A stretch of 64,000 nt of DNA. Source: Gammaproteobacteria bacterium. Lineage in GTDB: Bacteria > Pseudomonadota > Gammaproteobacteria > Acidiferrobacterales > Sulfurifustaceae. The translations under genes and the position numbers were made by a program. Of the stretch, positions 9,494 through 19,058 are shown in pieces (within the stretch, counting starts at the first letter, position 1; every line of letters begins with the position of its first letter). Below the pieces are notes generated by a model that ran no database searches, was not told where the DNA came from, and worked only from the letters and a program-made list of their open reading frames with translations. The stretch spans positions 1 through 64,000 of the forward strand of contig JACQFZ010000057.1 of assembly GCA_016199745.1 (NCBI GenBank). The letters are read 5' to 3'.

Positions 9494-12354
9494 GCGAGCA
9501 AACCATGGCCAAGGCAATCGCACTAGATATCACTGTCATTCCCGCGAAAGCGGGAATCCATAGGGCATTAAGCAAAGCCGCATGGATTCCCGCTTTCGCG
9601 GGAATGACGATCGCGATCGTGAAGCGAATTTTAACGCTGGCAACTTTCAGCTACCTGGGTCTCGCGTCACCGCCAGCCAACGCTGCCTGCACCACCGGCG
9701 CTTGCGTCTCCGCCGGAGCGCGCCTCGCCAGCGTCGACTCATCGCGCGGCGCACTGATGAACGCGGTGCTCGGCGATCTGCTCGGCAACAGCATTAACTT
9801 GAGCGTGGCCGATTGGAACGCGCTGGCGCGGAGCAACGTCAATCTCGCGAGCTTCCTGAGCGCGTTGCAGACACAGACGAGCACCGGCAGCCCCAGTGCG
9901 GCGCTGTCGGCAAGCGCAAGCCTCGCGCAAATCGTCAACGCCGCCGCCACCGCGGCACAGGCCGATGGCAACAGCGCCGCCGCGAGCGCGCTATCGCATC
10001 TTTCCGTCAGCGCGCTGTTCGGCAATGTACGATTGGGCGATATGCTGAGCGTGTCGCTGCCAAACGGCGCGCTCGCCACGAGTAAAATTAATCTGCTCGA
10101 ACTCGTGAGCGGCAGCATTCAGCTTTTCAATTACAACAACGCGCTGACCACGCCAACGCCGATAACCTTATCGGGCTCGGCGCTCGGCTTAGGCGGCGTC
10201 ATCAATTCGGTCGATCTATATGCGCAGGTGATCGAGCCGCCGGTTTATGTTTGCGCACCCGCCGGTGCGCAGTTCCACACCGGGGCGATCCGCGTCAAGC
10301 TGAACCTAAATCTGGTTTCGCTGAGCCCTAACGTGTCGGCGCTTAACAGCCTCGCCGGGATATCGGGCGCGAGCGCGGCCATCACGCAGTTGCAACTCTA
10401 CACCGAGGTCGCGCGCGCCGAGGGTACGATCACGGCGATCAACGCGGTAGCGAACACGGTCACGGTGCAGGCGACACCCGGTGTGGCCGATCTTTATCTC
10501 GGTAACATCAGCGACAGCGCGTTCTTCAATCGCGGTCACGTGCTGAATGCCAACGCCGATCTTAACTTCGCCACCATCGGCACACTGAGTGTCACGCAAC
10601 CGCTGATCGGCGCCACCACGGTAAACATTCAGGCGAAGAGTTATGCGCGCGGACAGGCGCCGTTCACGAACGTGCTGTCGTTCACCGGCCCCTATCCGCA
10701 AACGAAGACGGCGTATACCTCCGCCGGGTTTATCGCAAACGCCGTCGATAGCCTCACGAGCAATTTGCAACTGGAACTCTCGCCCAGTCTCGGCACGCTC
10801 GATAGCGCCATTCTGCCGCTGCTGAAGACCGCGGTGTCGGGATCGCTCACACCGGCATTGGCGACACTTCTTACCAGCCTGGTCGATCCGCTGCTCGAAA
10901 CGCTCGGCATTCGCCTCGGCGAAGTCGACGTGACCGTCAATGGACTGACGCAACTTTGCAGCATCTCCGGCTACGCCTACAGCGACGCCAACCATAATAG
11001 TGTGCGCGACAACACCGAAGCCGGCTGCGGAGTGGCACTGTACGCCAAGCTCGTACCGGCGAGCGGTCCGACCGGTCCCGCGACGAATGTGACAACGGTC
11101 GATCCAACAAGCGGTGCATTCAGCTTTCCCAACGTCGCCGGCGGCGGCTATAGCATCGTGCTCGACAACAACGCGACCGCTTCGGATGTTACACCGACAT
11201 TGCCCACCGGCTGGCTCGGCACCGAGACACCGACGCAGACGCGCGCACTCACCGTCGCCGCCGCCGATATCGCCAACCAGAACTTTGGCCTCTACAACGG
11301 CAGCCGCCTCGACGGCACCGTGTTTAAAGACAACGGCGCGGGCAGCGACACGGCAAACAACGGCGTGCAAGACGGCACCGAAAGCGGAATCATTGGCGTC
11401 GCGCTGAAAGTAACCGACGCCACCGGCGCGACGGCGCACGACAGCGCGACGACTTCGAGTGGCGGCGGTTACACCTTGTGGATTCCTGCCGGCGCGGGCG
11501 CGGCGATATTAAAGGTGATCGAAACGAATGCCGCCGGCTACGTTTCCGTTGGCGCCAGCGCCGGCAACACCGGCGGCAGTTACAACCGCGCGCACGATAC
11601 GGTGAGCTTCACCAACGTCATCGGCACTGTCTATACCAACGTCAACTTCGCCAACGTGCCGGACAACAGCTTCAACAGCGACAACCAACAGACGGTGTTG
11701 CCCGGCGGCATCGCGCTCTATACGCACGTCTTCAACGCCGGTAGCGCCGGCCAGCTCACGATTGCGGCCACCGGAACCGCGAATCCGTCGATCAATTGGA
11801 ATACGGTTGTCTATCTCGACGGCAACTGCAACGGCGTCATCGACAGCGGCGAGACGCCGGTATCGGGTTCATTGAACGTCACGGCAGATCAGAAGATCTG
11901 CATCGTCGTCAAAACCTTCGCGCCGGAAAATGCGCCTTATAACGCGCAGTACAATCAAACGCTGGGCGCGAGCTTCAGCTACGCCAACTCATCCATTGTC
12001 TGGTCGCAGAGCCGCAGCGATCTCACGCTCGTCGGCCGCACCACCGACACCGGCCTCACGCTCGTCAAATCCGTGGACAAGGCCGCGGCTAAATCCGGTG
12101 ATGCCCTCACCTACACGATTCGCTACGAGAACCAAAGCAGCGGCGCGCTGCACAACCTGACGATCCACGACGCCACGCCGGCCTACACCGTCTTCGGTGC
12201 GGCCCAGTGCGGCACGCTGCCGGCGGGACTCAGCGTCTGTTCGATCTCGCAACAACCGGCGACCGGCGCCGCCGGCGCGGTCGAATGGACTTTCACCGGC
12301 ACGCTCGATCCGGGTGCGGCCGGCAACGTGAGCTTCAGCGTGACCCTACAATGA
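9490..12354 (+). CDS. Secreted SdrD-B/DUF11-type repeat protein
   Basis: 954 aa if started at ATG 9490, which overlaps the previous stop (ATGA). The first 38 residues are largely translated palindromic repeat (VIPAKAGIH...WIPAFAGMT), and a normal signal peptide follows it (IVKRILTLATFSYLGLASPPANA). ATG 9604 or GTG 9619 are therefore the biologically better starts if translation reinitiates. The mature part begins ACTTGACVSAG and has a ~410-residue Ala/Leu/Ser-rich beta region with no family I recognise. It is followed by SdrD-B-like domains (ISGYAYSDANHNSVRDNTEAGCG; LDGTVFKDNGAGSDTANNG), an EF-loop-like DGNCNGVIDSGE, and a final DUF11 domain (LVKSVDKAAAKSGDALTYTIRYEN...). No anchor is seen. 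It lies in the same transcription direction as, and contiguous with, the barrel gene, so it is probably a co-exported cell-surface component. Confidence 0.75.
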   Translation: MSEQTMAKAIALDITVIPAKAGIHRALSKAAWIPAFAGMTIAIVKRILTLATFSYLGLASPPANAACTTGACVSAGARLASVDSSRGALMNAVLGDLLGNSINLSVADWNALARSNVNLASFLSALQTQTSTGSPSAALSASASLAQIVNAAATAAQADGNSAAASALSHLSVSALFGNVRLGDMLSVSLPNGALATSKINLLELVSGSIQLFNYNNALTTPTPITLSGSALGLGGVINSVDLYAQVIEPPVYVCAPAGAQFHTGAIRVKLNLNLVSLSPNVSALNSLAGISGASAAITQLQLYTEVARAEGTITAINAVANTVTVQATPGVADLYLGNISDSAFFNRGHVLNANADLNFATIGTLSVTQPLIGATTVNIQAKSYARGQAPFTNVLSFTGPYPQTKTAYTSAGFIANAVDSLTSNLQLELSPSLGTLDSAILPLLKTAVSGSLTPALATLLTSLVDPLLETLGIRLGEVDVTVNGLTQLCSISGYAYSDANHNSVRDNTEAGCGVALYAKLVPASGPTGPATNVTTVDPTSGAFSFPNVAGGGYSIVLDNNATASDVTPTLPTGWLGTETPTQTRALTVAAADIANQNFGLYNGSRLDGTVFKDNGAGSDTANNGVQDGTESGIIGVALKVTDATGATAHDSATTSSGGGYTLWIPAGAGAAILKVIETNAAGYVSVGASAGNTGGSYNRAHDTVSFTNVIGTVYTNVNFANVPDNSFNSDNQQTVLPGGIALYTHVFNAGSAGQLTIAATGTANPSINWNTVVYLDGNCNGVIDSGETPVSGSLNVTADQKICIVVKTFAPENAPYNAQYNQTLGASFSYANSSIVWSQSRSDLTLVGRTTDTGLTLVKSVDKAAAKSGDALTYTIRYENQSSGALHNLTIHDATPAYTVFGAAQCGTLPAGLSVCSISQQPATGAAGAVEWTFTGTLDPGAAGNVSFSVTLQ
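9535..9608. repeat. 26-bp perfect inverted repeat, ATTCCCGCGAAAGCGGGAAT type
   Basis: Arms 9535-9560 and 9583-9608 are exact reverse complements around a 22-bp spacer. Each arm itself contains the palindrome ATTCCCGCGAAAGCGGGAAT. This looks like the dRS3-like short repeats common in proteobacteria, paired here as a MITE-like unit. It lies between the coupled start codon and the signal peptide of the gene that begins at 9490. Confidence 0.85.
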
Positions 12355-12385
12355 TTAACGCACGCGCCAACAGAAAAGTATCGCC

Positions 12386-14179
12386 ATGAAATTTTCTTCC
12401 ATCGGATTGCGCGCGCGGCTGTTGCTGTTGGTGCTGTTCGCGATCGTGCCGACGTTCGTGTTCAGCGGCTACACGACACTCAGGGAATTCAGCGAAGATG
12501 CCGCCGAGGCGAAACGCGTGACGATGGCGGCGGTGCAATTCGCCGCGCAACAGCAAAATCAGATGCTGGCAGCGACACGGCAATTGCTGATCACCTTGTC
12601 GCAACTCTCGGAGCTGAAGCGACCCAGTAGTACCGCCGCGTGCAACCGCATGCTCGCGACACTGCAACAATCTTTTCCGCTCTACACCAACATCGGCGTC
12701 GCCGCACTCGACGGCGACATCTATTGCAACTGGCGGGCGCTTGCGCGCCGCATCAACATCGCTGACCGCAGTTATTTTCGGCGCGCGGTCGAATCGGGCG
12801 ATTTCAGCGTGGGCGATTACCAAATCGGCCGCGTTACCGGTATCAACGCCATCAACTTCGGCTACCCGGTACGCGACGAGCGCGGTGCGGTGCGCGCCAT
12901 CGTTTATGCCGCGCTCGATTTGCGTTGGCTCGAAAAATTCCTGGCCGCGACAAAACTACCCGCCGGCTCCATGCTCACCGTCGTCGACGGACGCGGCACC
13001 GTTCTGGCGAATTACCCGGAATCGAATCGATGGGTCGGGAAAAACGTCGCGGACGCGCCGCTGATCAAAACCATCCTCGCACACGGCACCGACGACAGCG
13101 CCGAGATAACCGGACTGGACGGCACCGACCGCCTCTATGCCTTTAACGTCCTGCAGGATAGCGCGACCGGCAATGTATACGTCGCCGTCGGCATACCGAC
13201 CGACGCCGCCTTCGCCACCGCGCGCGAAGATCTGCGTCGCAACATCCTGCTCATGTCGGTCGTCGCGCTGTTGATTCTGTTCGGAGCGTGGACCGGAAGC
13301 AATGCCTTGGTGCTGAAGCGCGTCAATGCGCTAAGCCACGCGGCGCAACGGCTGGCCAAGGGCGACCTCAACGCGCGTACGGGTCTGGCGCCCGGCAACG
13401 AAGAACTCGGGCAACTGGCGCACAGCTTCGACGACATGGCGAGCGCATTACAACGCGTCAACCGCGCCATGAAAACTTTGAGCGCCGGCAACCGCGCGCT
13501 GGTGCGCGCGGAAGATGAACCGTCGCTGCTGGCAGAGATGTGCCGCGTCATCGTCGACATCGGCGGTTATCGCTTCGCCTGGATCGGTTACACGCAAGAC
13601 GATGAGCACAAAACAGTCCGTCCGATTGCGCAGGCCGGATTCGACGGCGAGCTTGCGACGCTGACGGAGGAAATGGGAACGATCACTTGGTCCGACGACG
13701 AACGCGGTCGCGGCGCCGTCGGTAGCGCGATTCGCAGCGCACAACCTTGCGTCGTCAGAAATATTCCCACCGACTCGAACTTTGCGCCGTGGCGCGCGTT
13801 TGTGACTCGACACGGGCTTGCCTCGGCGGTCGCGTTCCCGCTGCGGGTCCGGGAAAAAATTATCGGCGCGCTCGCTATCTACTCGCAGGAGATCGACGCG
13901 TTCGATACCGAGGAACTCGAGCTGTTGTCCGAAGCGGCGCAGGATCTCGCGTTCGGCATCGGCAGCGCGCGCACGCGCGTGGCGCACGATTCCGCGCAGC
14001 AAACCATCGTGCATCTAGCGCGCTACGACCGACTCACCGGCCTGCCCAACCATGCGCATTTCGAAGAGCGCCTGCCGCAGGCGCTGACGCAGATCGGCGA
14101 TGTTGGTAGGGTCGCGACGAGCACTATCGCCAAAGAGGCCCATCGTGACCCGATGAGGGCAGCGCACAAGATCATATAG
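12386..14179 (+). CDS. dCache-HAMP-GAF sensor with truncated GGDEF domain
   Basis: 597 aa. Transmembrane helix 1 (~10-29) and helix 2 (~282-303) flank a periplasmic dCache-type sensor domain. A HAMP linker follows (~308-360), then a GAF domain (~381-531), then the opening of a GGDEF domain, LARYDRLTGLPNHAHFEERLPQAL. After that (~14095-14107) the sequence leaves the family, the frame runs on through foreign sequence (RVATSTIAKEAHRDP...) and stops. The GG(D/E)EF active site and everything after it are missing, so c-di-GMP synthesis is not possible from this product. The gene starts 31 bp after the surface cluster and may have been co-transcribed with it. The truncation point is also the left end of the genomic island. 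It could still act as a membrane sensor, but is best seen as a broken diguanylate cyclase. Confidence 0.85.
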   Translation: MKFSSIGLRARLLLLVLFAIVPTFVFSGYTTLREFSEDAAEAKRVTMAAVQFAAQQQNQMLAATRQLLITLSQLSELKRPSSTAACNRMLATLQQSFPLYTNIGVAALDGDIYCNWRALARRINIADRSYFRRAVESGDFSVGDYQIGRVTGINAINFGYPVRDERGAVRAIVYAALDLRWLEKFLAATKLPAGSMLTVVDGRGTVLANYPESNRWVGKNVADAPLIKTILAHGTDDSAEITGLDGTDRLYAFNVLQDSATGNVYVAVGIPTDAAFATAREDLRRNILLMSVVALLILFGAWTGSNALVLKRVNALSHAAQRLAKGDLNARTGLAPGNEELGQLAHSFDDMASALQRVNRAMKTLSAGNRALVRAEDEPSLLAEMCRVIVDIGGYRFAWIGYTQDDEHKTVRPIAQAGFDGELATLTEEMGTITWSDDERGRGAVGSAIRSAQPCVVRNIPTDSNFAPWRAFVTRHGLASAVAFPLRVREKIIGALAIYSQEIDAFDTEELELLSEAAQDLAFGIGSARTRVAHDSAQQTIVHLARYDRLTGLPNHAHFEERLPQALTQIGDVGRVATSTIAKEAHRDPMRAAHKII

Positions 14180-14206
14180 AAGTGAACCTGTTACGGGTCT
14201 CGGCAT
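14104..14206 (-). pseudogene. RecB-like nuclease (TM0106-type), N-terminal fragment
   Basis: From ATG 14206 on the minus strand the translation contains TGSLLYDLVRCPHRVTMGLF, then GDSARRDPTN. This resembles the opening of TM0106-family RecB-like nucleases (a Cas4-related fold; ...LYDLVRCPHR..D..GDP.ERDP...). After about 34 residues it runs into the antisense of the truncated GGDEF gene. The catalytic PD-(D/E)xK part is lost. It lies ~155 bp downstream of the DAC-like gene in the same direction, so it was probably the last cistron of that operon before a deletion. Confidence 0.6.
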
Positions 14207-14360
14207 GCGGTGGTCTCTTTCTGATCCCCTCTCCGATCTACCAATTCCAAAGCGCCGAATCAATTTTTCCGTTTCTGCTTTCTGTCGCGTGTGCCACTGA
14301 GAGGCCGGGCTCTGACTCGCGCTTTTTCGACGCCCCAGCCTACGGTACTGACGGAGAAGT

Positions 14361-15702
14361 TTACACGCGAATAAATTCCTTGCCTTCGTAGTACACAGTA
14401 ATATCACCATCAGCACTTATCTTTATCGCTAGACCGTAGTTTGAGGCGCCAATCGCTGCCTTCAGTGCCGCTGAGTCGTCCCGATTTCTTCGGTTGAAGT
14501 ACTGCGCCGTACGCTAGAATTTTCCCGGAATTATCCAGCACAATCGCGCCGTCGAGCGACGCTAGTTCAACGACGACGGGTCGAGCGAGCGACTGAATAG
14601 AATGGTCTATAAGCACCGCGTCGAACTCGCGATCTGTCTGGCTCCGTTTACTTTCGCTGCCGATCGCGTCACCGGTTCTAACAATGTCACGTAGATTGTT
14701 TCGATTGTGCAAGATTACGAATAGCCCGCCGGACCGCCGAAACGATACGTCCAATACCGCCCGATATATCGCTCCGACCACGCGACCGCGGATTGTTGCA
14801 GGAACGCGCTGCGCCCGCGCCCTATCTTTCAACAAACTTAATAGATGCGCATGATTCCAATATTGCCATCGACCATAACGATAGGTGAATCTTAGTGTTC
14901 CTTTGTCAAAAACCAGAATGTCGCCCTGCCTGCTCAACGCTACGCCACATTTCCCATAACGGCTAGCACGAGCAATCGGTTCGGCCCAATCTGGATAATA
15001 GTGTTTCTCTGTAAGCGACTTTTCATTGAAACGATCCAAATCAACGAAATTTATAATTCGTCCATCGCTTGAAACGTGATAGGCGCTTCGAAATCCATCC
15101 GAAAGAGCCTTGTATTTTTTCGTATCGATAAAATCCTTCGGAAACTTTGCCCCTACATTTTTTTCCCTGTGACTTGGATCGAGTATACAACCGAACGTCA
15201 GCGACTTGTTCTCGTAGCTCTGCTCGGACAAAGTATGGAGAGCATCAAATACCGCACTTATGGACAACGTTAAGTTGTGATGTTGAGCGACGTGGTGCGC
15301 TACAACCTGCTCATCAAAGGAATCACGAATCGCTTGCAACGAAGCTGCGCTATTATCCGACGTGGACGGCCGAAGTACTTCTGATATTCGATCGACCACT
15401 CTCTTACATATGTCGTGTTCTCTAACATCGAGCGTCTGTTTGACACTGCCACCTACTATCGGTACACGCCGGCGCTGCACTACTGCGGTCAGGGATCGAT
15501 GCTGGCCAATTGCGGCTGACATCTCAATCGCCGTTCTCTTTTTGGACGCCCACACAGATTTGGGTTGACCCAAAAGATTCTCTTTCCACGTGGAAACTTC
15601 CACGTGCGGCAAAATCCGTTGAACAGCTCCAACAGCGAACTCTACAAATTCGACTTCTGCTGGGCTAAGTCGGCGCTTCAACCGACTGTTGGCTCTGAGC
15701 AT
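14361..15702 (-). pseudogene. Diadenylate-cyclase-fold (DisA_N-like) protein, frameshifted
   Basis: The first frame (ATG 15700-15702) gives 430 aa and stops at 14410. A second frame continues the domain to TAA 14361-14363, so one frameshift lies near 14495-14505. About 300 N-terminal residues match no family I recognise. The C-terminal ~140 look like the DAC domain of DisA/CdaA: SGGLFVILHNRNNLRDIVRTG, then LDGAIVLDNSGKILAYGAVL (the DGA motif), then in the shifted frame NRRNRDDSAALKAAIGAS and YGLAIKISADGDITVYYEG. Where active cyclases have G-T-R-H-R-A-A, this has N-R-D-D-S-A-A, so the catalytic His/Arg are missing. That suggests a nucleotide-sensing rather than c-di-AMP-making domain (inference). 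It starts 43 bp after mod and is visibly more AT-rich than the core genome. A sequencing error is an alternative to a true frameshift. Confidence 0.6.
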
Positions 15703-15745
15703 GTTTCCGTTCTTGGCTTATACAAAAATAAATCTGGCCTATTTC

Positions 15746-18002
15746 CTACACGCTCACCGGCACAAGAACCATTGTGTCGTTACCAAAGATGTCGATCACC
15801 TTTACGGCGACGGTGTAGCGGCCGGCTTTAGTATAGGTCCGCGGTGCCGAGGTGCGTTCCAACTCACGATTCTTGCGGGTGCGGAAGCTTTGCCATTCGT
15901 TTTCGAAAATGTAGCCGCCGGTCCAACGTTCTTCGAAATTGTTCTCCGCTACCTCCGGTTTTGATGAATCTCCGAATGCGGGATCAACTACACCCGAGTC
16001 GCGCGGGACTTTGATGATTTCCTTGCGGTGCATGTAGTCGAAGTCCACGGCCCAGTAGTCCACCCAGTCGGTCCAGTGGTTGGTGAGCACTTCACGCTTG
16101 ATGACACCTTCTTTATCTTTGCTCACCTTGATGAGCTTACCCTGTTCGCACACGACTTCGCTCTTGCCGTTCTTGAGGCTCGCAGCGGCGGCCTCGGCGG
16201 CGCCTTGACTGTAATACACGGAGAAATCCGTCAACTCGATACGGAGCGTGAACTTGTCTTTCTTTTCGTAGCGCGGCGTGGCTTCCACAAAGCTGATGTC
16301 GTGGAATACTACTTGCCCTTTTTCGACGGCGCGTTTGTCGAAGACTTCCGCCGGTATGAATTTCGGCGCGAGATCAATACCCTTCTGCTTCGCTTCATCC
16401 AGTGCGGCGGGAAATAGGCCCATTTCGAACTCGAACGCGAGGACATCAACACGCGTCGCTCCGCGCTTGCGACATTCTGTGATTACCTCTTCCACGAACA
16501 GCCGCCCCACGGGCAGATTGATCGGTCCGACCACGACCAGCCGACCGGCGTTCTTGCCGTGGAAAAAATTGGCGTCTTCCAGTGGCTGTGCACGATAGGC
16601 ACGAAGAATGAGGTCGCGGAACTCTCTTTCCTTCTGGGCAAGTGCTTCTTCTTTCTGCTTACCGCTCAGCCGACCACCGACATTCAGGTACGCCTGACGT
16701 TCGTAACGGCCGAGATTCAGAACCTCGAAAGCGCGGAACGGCTTGCCGGACTCCTTGCACTCGCGCTGCACCCGAATTAGACGCTTACGCGTGGTGTGGA
16801 TGCCGAACTTGCCGAGATCGGTGGCAATCCATTTGCGCCCGAGCTTTTCGGCCACGGCGACGGTCGTGCCGCTGCCGCAGAAAAAGTCAGCCACCAAATC
16901 GCCTTCGTTACTGCTGGCAGTGATAATGCGCTCAAGTAGGGCTTCGGGCTTTTGAGTTGCGTAGCCAGTACTCTCGTCGTTGTGACCTGAGACATCTTTA
17001 ATTTCAGTCCAGCAACAACCGACGGTTACGCCGGGCTTATCTGCCAAGTACTGCTTGAGATTTAACGCGCCGTCTTTCCCTAGAATGATGCGCCCATTTT
17101 TCTCGAACTCTGAAATTGAAGTTGGTGAATAGTCTCGAACATCTCGCATCCGATATGGCCCACGCCCGTCTTTGTCGTCGTAACGGTAATTTACCAAGGT
17201 CTGTTCACTGTAGTCGCTGAACTGACGCGTGTAGGCATATTTGTCACTCTTACTCACCCAGATGATATGGTCGGCGTCGCGTGGGTATTGCCGCCCTTTC
17301 GTGTTGCTCGCGCCCGTAGCTCGCCGCCACACGATTTCGTTGCGATAGTTTTGTTCTCCGAATACTTCAATCATTGTGGTTCGGAGATAGCTGTTGAGTC
17401 GCCAATCACAATGCACGTAGATACTGCCCTCGTTGTGCATTACAATCACGCATGAGGATAAGGCGTTCGTAAATCATGGCGATGAAGGAATCCGCGCCGC
17501 GTCCCCACGTATCGCGATATGCGATTTGTTCGAGCAGATTCGGTTCTTTGTGAAATGTCTCACCGCCGATCTCGATGTCCATCGAGAAATCAGCACCGAC
17601 ATCGAACGGCGGGTCGATGTAGATCAGCTTGAGGCCGCCCGCATCTTCGATCTGCCGGCGCAGCGCGCCGCTCTTGAGCGAAGAAAGAATCAGCTTGTTA
17701 TCACCCCAGATGAGTTTATTGGTCCAGCCTTTGAGCTGACGGCCACGGAAATCAAAAAGATCGCCTTGAATTTCCGGCCGCTCCTTGCGCGGTTCGTCCA
17801 CGTGCTCCAACGATTGAAACGGCAACACCGTGGTACAGACCTCGCGCGTCTTGCCGTTCCACACCAACTCTACCTCGCGCTTGTCTTCAAAAAGAACGAA
17901 GCGGTATTTCTCCGGTAACGGCTTGCCCTGCTGGATGAGCTGTATCAGGTCGCGCTTCTCGGCGTCCGTCAGGTCGTAGGCTTCTTTCGGTGGACGGGCC
18001 AT
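15746..18002 (-). pseudogene. mod: Type III DNA methyltransferase Mod, split by a frameshift
   Basis: Beta-class adenine-N6 methyltransferase, the modification and recognition subunit of a type III R-M system. The N-terminal frame (ATG 18000-18002; a TTG at 18011 overlaps the rhuM stop) carries LIYIDPPFDVGADF (motif IV, ~residue 128). It runs to ERLILMRDC and then falls out of frame, stopping at 17406. The other frame resumes at 17449 (IVMHNEGSIYVHCDW) and carries motif I ADFFCGSGTTVAVAEKLGRKWI plus the usual C-terminal domain (RYEKKDKFTLRIELTDFSVYY) to 15746. Motif IV before motif I is the normal order for this class. A single missing base near 17445 restores the frame. No homopolymer or repeat tract is present there, so it does not look phase-variable. 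As written, active Mod is not made, which should also disable Res. Confidence 0.85.
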
Positions 18003-18007
18003 GGCGG

Positions 18008-19054
18008 TCAACTCTTCTTCGGTTTTTTCGGTTTGACTGATTTCTTGCGCGGCATCCGCGCCGGGAGTTTCTTCACGGCCTCGTCGAAATCTCTCTCCAC
18101 GCGGGATGTTTGTGCAAGTTGCCTTACACGGTATTTTTCAAATTCCAGCTCTGCTTTTTGCAATGCTGCATCATGGGAGATTTTTCCCGCGTGCGGGAGA
18201 ATTTCCCGTTCGCTGAGACGCAGATATTCGTCCAGCTTCGCAATCCAGCTTTGCATGGTCATCGGTTTGCGGTTCAATGCCTGAAGCTCGGCAAATTCCA
18301 GGTAAAGGGTGACGATGCGATTCAGCACATCGAGTTCTTCAGGCGTCAGGTAATTCTTGGCGATTGCCGCTTCATCTTTCCTTGGCTTTTCGCCCAGCCA
18401 GCTCGTCATCCCCATGCTCGGCTTGGTCGCATCGGCGCGCGCATGGACGATTTCGGCGGCGGTGTTTCCGTGTGCTGCCCAGTGCATCTTGTTTTGCACC
18501 GTGGCGAAGAAACGTTGGGTTGCCTCCTCGGTGGGGTCGTAGTCGATGCTGGTGGCGTAGATATCCAGCACCTTGCGCCAGAACACTTTTTCCGACGAGC
18601 GTATGTCGCGGATGCGCGCCAGCAGTTCATCGAAGTAATTGCCACCGCCCGCGCGTTTGAGCCGCTCGTCGTCGAGCGCGAAACCCTTGACGATGTATTC
18701 TCGCAGCCGCTGCGTGGCCCAGATGCGGAACTGGACGCCACGATGGGATTTGACGCGGTAGCCGACCGAGATGACGACGTCGAGGCTATAGAACCGGGTG
18801 TCGTAGAGCTTGCCGTCGGCGGCAGTTATCCGGAAATTCCGGATAACTGAAGATTCATTTAACTCCCTTTCCTCGAAAACATTTCGGATATGTTCGGAAA
18901 TCGTGCGCACGTTCTTACCGAACAGTTCACCCATCTGCTTTTGGCTTAACCAAACGGTATCGCCGATCATCCGGGTTTCCAGTCGCGTCTTGCCGTCCTC
19001 TGTCTGGTACAGGAGGATTTCGCCGGCCGATTCGGGTGGGTCGCGGTCTGCCAT
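18008..19054 (-). CDS. RhuM-family protein
   Basis: 348 aa, started at the ATG after ...GAGAGATTGAGGCG (an upstream extension to 19186 overlaps res and is not needed). The protein matches the 'virulence protein RhuM' family: VWLSQKQMGELFGKNVRTISEHIRNVFEERELNESSVIRNF (a winged-helix-like N-terminal part), TRFYSLDVVISVGYRVKSHRGVQFRIWATQRLREYIVKG, and a long helical C-terminus ending in Lys/Pro-rich KKSVKPKKPKKS. The family's biochemical role is unknown, but RhuM genes are often embedded in type I and III R-M loci. Here it is 4 nt behind res and 5 nt ahead of mod, which implies one transcript and possibly a regulatory or DNA-binding accessory role (inference). Confidence 0.85.
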   Translation of the reverse strand: MADRDPPESAGEILLYQTEDGKTRLETRMIGDTVWLSQKQMGELFGKNVRTISEHIRNVFEERELNESSVIRNFRITAADGKLYDTRFYSLDVVISVGYRVKSHRGVQFRIWATQRLREYIVKGFALDDERLKRAGGGNYFDELLARIRDIRSSEKVFWRKVLDIYATSIDYDPTEEATQRFFATVQNKMHWAAHGNTAAEIVHARADATKPSMGMTSWLGEKPRKDEAAIAKNYLTPEELDVLNRIVTLYLEFAELQALNRKPMTMQSWIAKLDEYLRLSEREILPHAGKISHDAALQKAELEFEKYRVRQLAQTSRVERDFDEAVKKLPARMPRKKSVKPKKPKKS

Positions 19055-19058
19055 CGCC

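Noticed and set aside
14207-15000. A third tRNA-Met 3' copy marking the far end of a larger island
   Set aside because: I looked for the TGGTGGCTATGGGTGGACTC sequence around the left boundary and did not find it, so I limit the att-defined element to 23255-27556.
17406-17455. Phase-variable or programmed frameshifting in mod
   Set aside because: No tandem repeat, homopolymer or slippery heptamer lies at the break, so a mutation or sequencing error is simpler.
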